Source of the DNA: Flavilitoribacter nigricans DSM 23189 = NBRC 102662
Lineage (GTDB): Bacteria > Bacteroidota > Bacteroidia > Chitinophagales > Saprospiraceae
Assembly (NCBI RefSeq): GCF_002646595.1
Contig: NZ_PDUD01000043.1
Span: forward strand, 49,268-113,267
DNA length: 64,000 nt
Direction: 5' to 3'
Below are positions 53,100 through 61,391 of the stretch, piece by piece. The position numbers and the translations under genes were made by a program. Each line of letters begins with the position of its first letter. Within the stretch, counting starts at the first letter, position 1. The notes below the pieces were generated by a model, which saw only the letters and a list, made by a program, of their open reading frames with translations, made no database searches and was not told where the DNA came from.

Positions 53100-56000
53100 A
53101 TGAAACGAATATCCTTTTTAATCTTAATCACCTTTATTTTATCCTTTCAATTTGTACCGAAAGGGATTAGCCAGGAGATTTTGGGTGATAACCCAAAAGA
53201 TTCCTCAAATTATACGCTGGCCGATACGGTGTTGGCAACAACACTTTTCTTGGAAGGGATAGACTTATTTAAAGCGACAAAATATGTGCAAGCGCTCAAT
53301 AAATTTGATTCTTCCCGGGTTGTTTTCACCCATACCTTGGGCACCGTTAATACAAATGTGCTGGAGTGCAATCGATATATCGGCTTCATCGCCAATGGAA
53401 TAGGGAAATTGGATCAATCGATAAATGCCTGGAAAGCTGCCTTGGATAATGCCCTGATACTCTACAGCGAAAAAGAGGAAGAGCTGGCTATCTTCAATTT
53501 TAATTTAGGTGGTGCAACTGGACAGAAAGGGGATCTCGAAGAGTCTATTTATTACTATTCGGAAGCATTAAGGAGATTCAAAAAAGTTCATCCGGAAGAG
53601 GAAGATCCAAAGGTCGCGGCGACCTATCTCGGCTTAGGCACCAGCTTTTACAACAACAAAAACTATAAAGAATCTCTTTTTTATTTAAGAAAGGCGGTTA
53701 GCCTTCTGGAAAAAGCCGGCACTGATAAGCTGAATTTAGCTAAGGTATACGGCAACCTGGGGGCTATTCAACATATCTTAGGTTATTACCGGGAGAGTAT
53801 TTCCTATCTGGAGTCAGCAAGGCAGATCTATATCGACTTAGGGTACGAAAACACCGTTGAAATAGCGAGAACCTATTTGAATATGGGGAACGCTTACTCG
53901 TTTTACGGTAATTATTTCAAAGCAAAAAACTTCCATGAGAAGGCTCTATTTATTCTAAAGAAGCTCAGAGGGGAAAAGCACCCCGAGGTCGCTGCATTAT
54001 ACCAAAGTCTGGCGGTCACCTATTATCAGATCCACAAACAAAGCAAAGCCATCAGCTATAATAATGAAGCGATAGCAATACTTACACCTTACAAAAATGA
54101 ATTTCCTTTAGAAATAGCGAACTTGCTTCAGAATTTGGGTTTGTGCTATATACAGCAGGGAAAAGAAGAACAGGCTATAGAGAACTTCAAAAAGGCAGAG
54201 AAATATTATTTAGATTTTGGGACTATAGATAGCGTAGCGCTGGCTAAACTATACAGCAATTTAGGAACAGCCTACCAGAGTAACCGAGCATATGATCTGG
54301 CTATAGAATACTTTCAAAAAGCCCTATCGGTTATAGACAATATGTCTTTCATCGAGGGCGGATATTTTGCGTCTACTCAGGCTTCTTTGGGATTACTTTT
54401 TTATGAAACGGGGAATTTTCAAAAAGCAGAAGAGAGTTTTGAGCGTGCCCTGCTCACTTTTGGTTTATCCCACATTGATTCGTTAACCGAGATCAATGCC
54501 CTGCCGAAATTAGCTGAAACGTTGTTTACCACTGCTCAATTTTACAGACGGTGGTACGATCAATCTTCCAGCATCGACCATTTAAGAAAAGCCCGCCATT
54601 TTAATCAGTTGGTTTTCAAAGTTGTCCAGTTGAAGCTCAAGAACTCGTTAACCGAATCCAAAAAGATTTTGGCTGAAGCTGGTGCGAAAATGTCGGAAAT
54701 GGCCTTGAATCTAGATCTTAAGCTGTATCAACAAACAGACTCCCTCCATTATTTAGAGGATGCTTTCGTGGTCGTGGAACGCTCCAGATCGTTATTGCTT
54801 TACCAGGCCCTCCAAGAGTCCCAGGCATTAAATTTTGCCGGCATCCCCGATAGTTTACTGCAAAGAGAATACGAGTTAAAAATAGATCTCACCTACTACG
54901 ATAAGTTAAGACAGGGAAAACTGAACGAAGACGTTTCGGAAACTGATACGACCCTTTTAAACATCAGTTCCCGATTATTTGAACTAAACCAAACCTATGA
55001 CCGCCTCAAACATCATTTTGAAAAATCTTATCCGGAATACTACCGGCTGAAATACGATCTGAATACCGCTTCGTTAGAGGAAGTGCAGAAAGGCCTGCTG
55101 CAACCGGATCAGGCATTACTGGAGTATTTTGTGGGAGACAGTACGGTTTTCATCTTCCTCGTACAACCAGAGCGCTACGAAGTGGTCAAGGTTGAAATGG
55201 ACAGTGTATTTAAACAGCAGGTCCGGCAGCTGCAATGGAGTCTTCAAAAGCCTTTACCATATACGCTGGAATATTATAATGAAGCCGCCCGCTATCTGTA
55301 TGAAAAACTCATAGCCCCGCTCGCCGATCGGTTACCCGAACGTCTGGTAATTGTGCCGGACGGCATTTTAAATTATGTTCCCTATGAGACTTTGTTGACT
55401 CATGAGCCAGAAAGCATATACCAGCCGGAGCGGTATCCTTATTTACTCAACCGCCACCAAATTAGCTATAATTATTCTGCTACATTGTTAAGGGAAATGG
55501 TGGAAAAATTGCATCAGCAAAAGCCCCAGAACAAAGTTCTGGGCTTCGCACCTTACTCCGATGTCGATACGGTGTTTACCAATGATCTGGACCAAAGTCA
55601 ATGGTGGCTAGATGATACCCGGGCTGATACCTTGGTGAACCTTCCGCAAACTAAAATTGAATTGGATAGCTTAAAGATCCTTTTCCCCACGGATGGTTTC
55701 TACGGAAAAGCAGCTACCAAAGCAGAATTCTGGAAGCTGGCTGCTCAGTACCGGGTGATCCACTTAGCGACGCACGGCAAAGCCGATACCCGGTTGGGAG
55801 ATTACTCTTATCTCGCCTTCGCCCCGTTTCCCGATAGCTTGGACAACGAACTACTCTACGTGCGGGATTTATATAATTTGAAACTGAACGCCGATCTAGT
55901 CGTGCTGTCCGCCTGTGAGACCGGTACGGGAGAACTGCAACGTGGAGAAGGTCTGGTCAGTCTGGCCCGGGCCTTCGCATACGCCGGAGCTAAAAGTATC

Positions 56001-56204
56001 ACTACCACACTTTGGCAGGTCGATGATCGTAGCACCCAGGAATTGATGACTCACTATTATCGATACCTGAAGTCAGAGACTTCGAAAGATGAGGCCTTAC
56101 GCCGGGCTAAAATTGACTTTTTGGCCTCCCGTAAGGACATTAAGGCCCACCCGAGCTTATGGGCGGGAATAATCGCCGTCGGTGATATGCATCCTCTAAA
56201 ATGA
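53100..56204 (+). CDS. Exported TPR-CHAT protein (third copy)
   Basis: ATG 53100 gives a signal peptide (MKRISFLILITFILSFQFVP); a longer in-frame frame from 53043 is less likely. Of 1034 residues, about 40-500 hold TPRs such as TYLGLGTSFYNNKNYKESLF, TYLNMGNAYSFYGNYFKAKN and LYSNLGTAYQSNRAYDLAIE. The CHAT domain has HLATHGKAD (H892) and VLSACETGTGELQRGEGL (C939). The C-terminal 450 residues align throughout with the second copy (QALLEYFVGDS, ERLVIVPDG, HQISYNYSATLL). It probably has its own promoter given the 659 bp spacer. Confidence 0.85.
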   Translation: MKRISFLILITFILSFQFVPKGISQEILGDNPKDSSNYTLADTVLATTLFLEGIDLFKATKYVQALNKFDSSRVVFTHTLGTVNTNVLECNRYIGFIANGIGKLDQSINAWKAALDNALILYSEKEEELAIFNFNLGGATGQKGDLEESIYYYSEALRRFKKVHPEEEDPKVAATYLGLGTSFYNNKNYKESLFYLRKAVSLLEKAGTDKLNLAKVYGNLGAIQHILGYYRESISYLESARQIYIDLGYENTVEIARTYLNMGNAYSFYGNYFKAKNFHEKALFILKKLRGEKHPEVAALYQSLAVTYYQIHKQSKAISYNNEAIAILTPYKNEFPLEIANLLQNLGLCYIQQGKEEQAIENFKKAEKYYLDFGTIDSVALAKLYSNLGTAYQSNRAYDLAIEYFQKALSVIDNMSFIEGGYFASTQASLGLLFYETGNFQKAEESFERALLTFGLSHIDSLTEINALPKLAETLFTTAQFYRRWYDQSSSIDHLRKARHFNQLVFKVVQLKLKNSLTESKKILAEAGAKMSEMALNLDLKLYQQTDSLHYLEDAFVVVERSRSLLLYQALQESQALNFAGIPDSLLQREYELKIDLTYYDKLRQGKLNEDVSETDTTLLNISSRLFELNQTYDRLKHHFEKSYPEYYRLKYDLNTASLEEVQKGLLQPDQALLEYFVGDSTVFIFLVQPERYEVVKVEMDSVFKQQVRQLQWSLQKPLPYTLEYYNEAARYLYEKLIAPLADRLPERLVIVPDGILNYVPYETLLTHEPESIYQPERYPYLLNRHQISYNYSATLLREMVEKLHQQKPQNKVLGFAPYSDVDTVFTNDLDQSQWWLDDTRADTLVNLPQTKIELDSLKILFPTDGFYGKAATKAEFWKLAAQYRVIHLATHGKADTRLGDYSYLAFAPFPDSLDNELLYVRDLYNLKLNADLVVLSACETGTGELQRGEGLVSLARAFAYAGAKSITTTLWQVDDRSTQELMTHYYRYLKSETSKDEALRRAKIDFLASRKDIKAHPSLWAGIIAVGDMHPLK

Positions 56205-56704
56205 AATTTTCCCTTCATTACAAAATCTTTAAAAAAATCTTCGATCGAGAAGGACATTTTGAAAACTGCTTTCACTGAGAGGGCAGATTCAAATGATTAT
56301 TTACCCTAAAACCTTCTTGATCATGGAAAGGTATTTATTCTTCCCAATATTTTTCGCCGCTATTTTCTCTGACCGATCTCCAATGACTCAGCCGACCTTA
56401 CCGGTTTCAATACCGGCTCTTTTTACTTACGCCAAGGCTGGCAAGCACTTTTGGGTGTTTATCCCTGCCTACCGAAAAAAAAAATTTTCACAAGTTTTTT
56501 TCTTTTTCCTCGGACATTTCGCGCACTGCTTTCACCATGTTAACAAAGCTATACTGAGCATCATCTGGTTTTGTACCGGTAGATCAGTCAAATCCCTGAT
56601 AACCTTGGTAATTCATCCGGGTAATCAAATGATCTGGTGTATCCTGGTATGAATTTTACCTCATCATCCGGGTGAATGAATCCCCGAATAACACCATCAA
56701 AATC
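56205..56704. other. Intergenic region before the four-gene envelope operon
   Basis: 500 bp with long A/T runs around 56230 and 56480. A 119-codon frame at 56293-56652 is Phe/Ile-rich without a domain and is judged spurious. No terminator or consensus promoter stands out. Confidence 0.4.
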
Positions 56705-57922
56705 ATGAGAAAAAAACGAAACAGACAGCCCTCCTTTTTGTCTACTGCCATACTGCAGATCCTTTTAGCGGCTATGGTGCCGGGCGGAGTGATAATAGCC
56801 ATTATTAGTCTCATAAATACATCGCCACCGCCGCCCTGCGCAAGCTGGAGTAAGCAATACCCAAAAATTGCTGCGGAGGCACAAAAGGTTGACTATTACA
56901 ACGGTGCTACCCCGCTCTCGCCGCTCAATTACAATTCAGAGTCGGTCAAAGTAGAGCTAGCGGAGGGAAAAGAACCGGAAGACTGGCCGGCTTATTTTAA
57001 GTTCGAAATGGAGTCTCGAATTCCCAATCTGATCAACAAATTAAGGTTGGATCTGCCGGCAACCGTTGACCGCGAATTGCTCAAAAGTACCTTAACGGGC
57101 AGGGCCTCCGCTCAGCCCCTCATTAATGGTAAAAACGGTTTATCCCGCTTGTTTATCCCCGACTTTGATCTGGAGTTTGACCGGGAGAACTGCAAGCTGA
57201 TTATCCATTACCGGATGTATGCGCCAAAATCGCATATTATCTGTTCAGACGCCTTGCAGGTTGCGCTGCAACCTGGGCTTTCTTCCTGCTCCGACATCAG
57301 CAAATTTATCAGCAACCCGATCAATCAACAGTATTCTCCGGTGCTCACGAAGTCATGTTTGGGTAGGCAACATTGCGATGACTTTCAAGATTTATCTCCG
57401 GAAGATGTAAACTTTCTAAGGATTACCAAACGATACAATTACTGGGCCGGTCGTTGTGCCGATAATAACACCTATTTCGATCCCGGAGCCTACGCGATCA
57501 CGGAGCTGAATCGGGCCGACCTGGAACTGTTTTCTGAAGTGATTGCCAATTATGTTCGCCTACATCCGCAAGATCGATACCTGATCACCTGTATGGGGTT
57601 TGCAGATCCTGCAAAGGTAAGTAGTATTGCTTATCATGGCCTTGGGCGTTATCACGATCAGAATAAGCCTTTACGCCTAGACCATAAGGAGGGAGCCCAG
57701 ATCCCGAAAGCCATCCCAGACAACTATTTGCTCTCCTGGGCACGTTCACACGAGGGAGCTACCGCTTGCAACTCTATTCTCAACGAACTACTACCACCGG
57801 AACTGCGGGATCGCATCACCATTCAGTACCAGGGGATGGGCGTCAAACCGATCGGTAGCACTAACGATGGTGGTGCTCAACAAAGAAGAGTCGAATTTTT
57901 ATTTACCAATATAAACAGCTAA
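56705..57922 (+). CDS. Membrane-anchored OmpA-like domain protein
   Basis: ATG 56705 (MRKKRNRQPSFLSTAILQIL) is preferred; a GTG 33 bp upstream is in frame. The 405-residue protein has one N-terminal membrane helix (about 11-37) followed by a periplasmic part rich in paired Cys. Its last 130 residues fit an OmpA/MotB-like peptidoglycan-binding fold: YLITCMGFADP, LLSWARSHEGATACNSILNE, ITIQYQGMGVKPIG and the closing QQRRVEFLFTN. It is the first gene of a tight four-gene operon and would tie an inner-membrane complex to the cell wall. Confidence 0.65.
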   Translation: MRKKRNRQPSFLSTAILQILLAAMVPGGVIIAIISLINTSPPPPCASWSKQYPKIAAEAQKVDYYNGATPLSPLNYNSESVKVELAEGKEPEDWPAYFKFEMESRIPNLINKLRLDLPATVDRELLKSTLTGRASAQPLINGKNGLSRLFIPDFDLEFDRENCKLIIHYRMYAPKSHIICSDALQVALQPGLSSCSDISKFISNPINQQYSPVLTKSCLGRQHCDDFQDLSPEDVNFLRITKRYNYWAGRCADNNTYFDPGAYAITELNRADLELFSEVIANYVRLHPQDRYLITCMGFADPAKVSSIAYHGLGRYHDQNKPLRLDHKEGAQIPKAIPDNYLLSWARSHEGATACNSILNELLPPELRDRITIQYQGMGVKPIGSTNDGGAQQRRVEFLFTNINS

Positions 57923-57925
57923 ACA

Positions 57926-58588
57926 ATGAAAAACGAACAAATTTCACCGATGGAAATTCCCTCGGCTGGCCAACCAGAAACTGAATACAGCTACGAACGT
58001 CAATATTTGGAAATCGGTCGACTATACGGACTGGGTGGTATGGAAACCAAAAAAGTGGGTGCGGTCCATGAATTGGAGCAGCGCAGCCGGCGATGCAACA
58101 ATGAATACACGAGTAGTATGAAGATCATCAAGGAGGAGGTCGATAATCTGGCGGGTGCTTTCAGAAAGGTAAACCAGGACGGCATCGAACAGCTGCAAAA
58201 CCTGCAACAATACGCCAATACTGCCTTACAACAGTTCGTGACCGCTACCGAAATCTTAACTAAAATGAACCTCAACGAACAGGATCGGACCCGCGCCCTG
58301 GATGAAGTCAGACGGGCCAGTCTGGAGATGGTTAATAGTATTCAGGATGCCATTACCGACAGCCTGAAAATGATCAATCAATTCAATGATCGGCTCCGGG
58401 GAATGGACATTATCGGTCAGGCAAATAGCCGATCTGAAGCCTTTCTAAACCTGAAGCTACAGGCTGAACATGACCTTTTTGCTCTGGAAAAAGGCTACCT
58501 GGAAGGGGACAGTATCCGGCAAAGTCTCAGCGGATCTCCTCAACCTGCACTGCCACTGATTTCTTTACCGCAAACTATTTCCTCATGA
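57926..58588 (+). CDS. Small coiled-coil protein of the envelope operon
   Basis: The 220-residue protein has no signal peptide or membrane helix, so it is probably cytoplasmic. The centre is helical with heptads (EEVDNLAGAFRKVNQDGIEQ, LEMVNSIQDAITDSLKMINQ), flanked by Pro-rich ends. It starts 3 bp after the OmpA-like gene and overlaps the next gene by 4 bp (ATGA), implying stoichiometric co-translation. No family was recognised. Confidence 0.6.
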   Translation: MKNEQISPMEIPSAGQPETEYSYERQYLEIGRLYGLGGMETKKVGAVHELEQRSRRCNNEYTSSMKIIKEEVDNLAGAFRKVNQDGIEQLQNLQQYANTALQQFVTATEILTKMNLNEQDRTRALDEVRRASLEMVNSIQDAITDSLKMINQFNDRLRGMDIIGQANSRSEAFLNLKLQAEHDLFALEKGYLEGDSIRQSLSGSPQPALPLISLPQTISS

Positions 58589-60315
58589 AAATACTTAATT
58601 CGCTTTTTTCCAGGAAAAAAGCAACAGCAGATCCGATAATACACACCTTGGAAGATTCTCAGGTACTTTTACCGGGTGACGGAGATGATTCGCTGTATGA
58701 GCATGACATCCTCAAAAAGTACTTTGGCCCGGTGGACGATATCATCGGGGCCATTCACCGGGAGGTGTACGGAAACGCAGAAGATGCACCGGCGTACCAA
58801 AAGGGCTTTAAGGACGGCTATCAGCTTATAGACGACATACAGTCTGCTACCCGGGCGATTGAATCACAGTTTGAGTATTACGTTACCATTCTGAATGAAC
58901 GCCTGGAAAACATCCGCAAGTTTGAAATGGTGCAGGCTAAAATGCACATTGAGAAATTGCAAAGAGAACTGGACCGCTTGATCAATGACCTCGATCCGGG
59001 ACGGGCGGATAGTGTGATAGCACTCGCCCGCGCCAAGATCAGGCAGGTAGAAGCGGATATTAGATCGCTGGTTAAGCGCCTGGATACGGGGCAGTTTATG
59101 GATGATCACCAACGAGCCTGGACGGATTACCTGGACAAAGAGTTTCACCTGATCGAGACATCGTTCCAGGAAGGTATGCAGTTGCAGGCAAATTTAAAGC
59201 TGGAGATGGAGGGAATGCGGCGGGTATTGGCGGATCATCTCCGTGCACCGGATACGCGACTAACCGTAGAGAAGATCAAAGAACTCAAAGCGGTACTTCA
59301 ACAGTTTCCCGTAATCGAATCCGCCTTTAACCAGGATCCAGATGAAAACAGAAGCACCTTCTGGTGGTCAAGGCTGTCAAATGCTGATAACTTGAGTTAT
59401 TACGAGGGATACGCTGAGCTCCTACAGGAAATCAGTGATAAACTTGAGAAAATTCGCACGAAAATACTGGATAGCCAGCCGTTCATCGATAGTCCCTGGC
59501 ATACGCGTCTGTACTTCTTCTTAGCCTTTTTTATCTTTTTTGGAGAGTTCTATCTGGTGTACAACTTTTTGGCGGATTTGCTGAACTTCAATATTGGCCG
59601 GGGCATCGGTTTGTCATCCGATCAGGTCTTTGCTATACTGTTTTCCATGGCCTACCCATTAGGTGTCGGCATGCTTTTCAAAGCGGCTATCGCTTACGCT
59701 AAGAACAAAACTACTTTCAAACGCCGGCTCTTTTCGTCCGTTGGGCTGGTACTGATCGCCTTTTCGATCCTTATGATCAGTATACCCAATGGTATCAATG
59801 TGTTAAGCAAAAGCCTCCAGGGCGACGCGCGTGAGACCCTGCAAAATTTGTTCGGCGGCCCGGAGATCATCGCAGTCCAGGCTATCGCCATGATCGGGTT
59901 CCTGGCTACTTTAACCTTATTGTTTGCACTGGTGGGAGCCAACTTGCTGCAGGAGGCGATCTATATGAGTAAACAGCGGTATCATCTGACCGGTAAATTG
60001 ATGAAAAGCCTAAAGAAGAATGGCTTCTACCAATACCTGGAGGGGCAACTTCAACAGGAAAAAGCCAAGATCGAGGCGCTAAAGCAGGAGAAAAGCCGCC
60101 TGGAGCAGGAACTCTCCAAACAGGAAGGACGGTACCGCTTCCACGAAGCGCCAATGGGGCTGATCAACACTAAGGCCAGCATCAAGGAAACGGTAGTACA
60201 TCGCTACCGGCACGGGTTTGAAGTAGGCCGCTCGCAACGATTGATGAAAATCAAGGAAGATCAGTATTTGATCTACCGGATGAAGACCACTAACCATAAT
60301 CAAAAATTTAACTAA
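58585..60315 (+). CDS. Four-helix membrane protein with long coiled coils, function unknown
   Basis: 576 residues. A cytosolic N-terminal half (1-300) is largely coiled coil (LERLENIRKFEMVQAKMHIE-like heptads). Four predicted membrane helices lie near 310-335 (LYFFLAFFIFFGEFYLVYNF), 348-370, 383-402 and 428-452. A C-terminal charged coiled coil follows (QLQQEKAKIEALKQEKSRLE, 487-506). The membrane block is shaped like that of channel or motor-stator proteins but shows no clear MotA/ExbB/ZorA motif. It is presumably the core of the operon's envelope complex. Confidence 0.6.
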   Translation: MKILNSLFSRKKATADPIIHTLEDSQVLLPGDGDDSLYEHDILKKYFGPVDDIIGAIHREVYGNAEDAPAYQKGFKDGYQLIDDIQSATRAIESQFEYYVTILNERLENIRKFEMVQAKMHIEKLQRELDRLINDLDPGRADSVIALARAKIRQVEADIRSLVKRLDTGQFMDDHQRAWTDYLDKEFHLIETSFQEGMQLQANLKLEMEGMRRVLADHLRAPDTRLTVEKIKELKAVLQQFPVIESAFNQDPDENRSTFWWSRLSNADNLSYYEGYAELLQEISDKLEKIRTKILDSQPFIDSPWHTRLYFFLAFFIFFGEFYLVYNFLADLLNFNIGRGIGLSSDQVFAILFSMAYPLGVGMLFKAAIAYAKNKTTFKRRLFSSVGLVLIAFSILMISIPNGINVLSKSLQGDARETLQNLFGGPEIIAVQAIAMIGFLATLTLLFALVGANLLQEAIYMSKQRYHLTGKLMKSLKKNGFYQYLEGQLQQEKAKIEALKQEKSRLEQELSKQEGRYRFHEAPMGLINTKASIKETVVHRYRHGFEVGRSQRLMKIKEDQYLIYRMKTTNHNQKFN

Positions 60316-60327
60316 TACTGAAATATC

Positions 60328-61131
60328 ATGAAGAGTTATATTTTATTCATAGTTGTTGTACTGGCCTTTGGCCTTTCTTCAGGCTGCGAGAATGAATGCG
60401 GGGCAAAATCAGTCGGGGCAGACCGGGTCGCCATTATCTTTAGTGAAACGCCACAACAACTGCCGGTTTTTCTAAGCACATACGGAACGACTATTCAGCC
60501 CTTACTTCATAATTTTATTGAAGAGGGTACCTTTTTTTCCGAACGCCTCCAAATCCCCCGGCTTCATTTTTTCTCACTTAGCGATAATACGGAAGGTGCG
60601 GAAAGACTCGCAACTGCATCCTTAAGCCAGGAAGAAGCGAAAGCCTGTTGCTATTCCGACGAAAATATAGAGACGATACTTTCCGATTTTAAGGATGCTG
60701 TTAAAAATAAATACCAAACCTACAATGAGGGAATTCGGGTGCTGCCATCCCTCAAGCGATTGGAAGAGGTAGCCAGGGGATTGCCAGATTCAAGTCTGAT
60801 TGAAGTACACTACTTTTCGGATATGCTGGAAACCATTGCCGACAACGGTAACTGCGGCACTTATTGCTTCTTACAAAAGGGAAGCAGACTGATCAATAAT
60901 CATGATCTGTCAAGAGCGGAAAGTGATCTAAACGGTGGGTGCCTGGAGGACAGGTATATCACCCCCGCGAAAAACGCGTTGGAAAAGTATACAGTGAAAG
61001 TAGTTATTCATCCACTTAATGGCGGCAATAATGTACAAGTGGGCTATAACGGCGAAAGCTACCAATTGATCAGGGATTTTTGGAGAAATTATTTCGCAGC
61101 AGCCGGGATCCTCGATATAACTTTTCAATAA
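60328..61131 (+). CDS. Lipoprotein with vWA-like features
   Basis: The 267-residue protein has a lipoprotein signal ending at C20 (FGLSSGC; the -3 residue is Ser rather than Leu). The body shows a vWA-like alternation: VGADRVAIIFSET early, IEVHYFSDMLETIADNG in the position of the helper strand, and a C-terminal YTVKVVIHPLNGG strand then LIRDFWRNYFAAAGI helix. MIDAS residues are not clearly complete. Eleven Cys-rich positions suggest disulfides outside the cytoplasm. It is the last gene of the four-gene operon, 12 bp after the membrane protein. Confidence 0.55.
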   Translation: MKSYILFIVVVLAFGLSSGCENECGAKSVGADRVAIIFSETPQQLPVFLSTYGTTIQPLLHNFIEEGTFFSERLQIPRLHFFSLSDNTEGAERLATASLSQEEAKACCYSDENIETILSDFKDAVKNKYQTYNEGIRVLPSLKRLEEVARGLPDSSLIEVHYFSDMLETIADNGNCGTYCFLQKGSRLINNHDLSRAESDLNGGCLEDRYITPAKNALEKYTVKVVIHPLNGGNNVQVGYNGESYQLIRDFWRNYFAAAGILDITFQ

Positions 61132-61391
61132 TGGGCATTCACCTCCATTACAAAAAGAAAAAACACAAAGGCATACATTGATTATTTGCATGATTAATAA
61201 ATAGTTAGGTGTGCTTTTCTGATTCAATGCCTGCTGTTTTAGCGAGATAATCACTCTTTTTTTGGTTTGCTTTCCGCTACCGCTATCCCTTATTTTCATC
61301 GGAAATATTATTTGTAGTAATTCTTTATCAGTCCATTGCCCCCGATGCTGCGGAGCTACTACCCGAATCCACTAAAATCTAGTTATTTACC

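Noticed and set aside
56293..56652. 119-codon plus-strand frame before the OmpA-like gene
   Set aside because: Translation is a Phe/Ile/His-rich string caused by A/T tracts, without domain or operon spacing; judged spurious.
56705..60315. Zorya-like (ZorA/ZorB) anti-phage system
   Set aside because: An OmpA-like protein and a multi-helix coiled-coil protein are present, but the gene order, the MotA-type motifs and ZorC/D/E partners are not seen.
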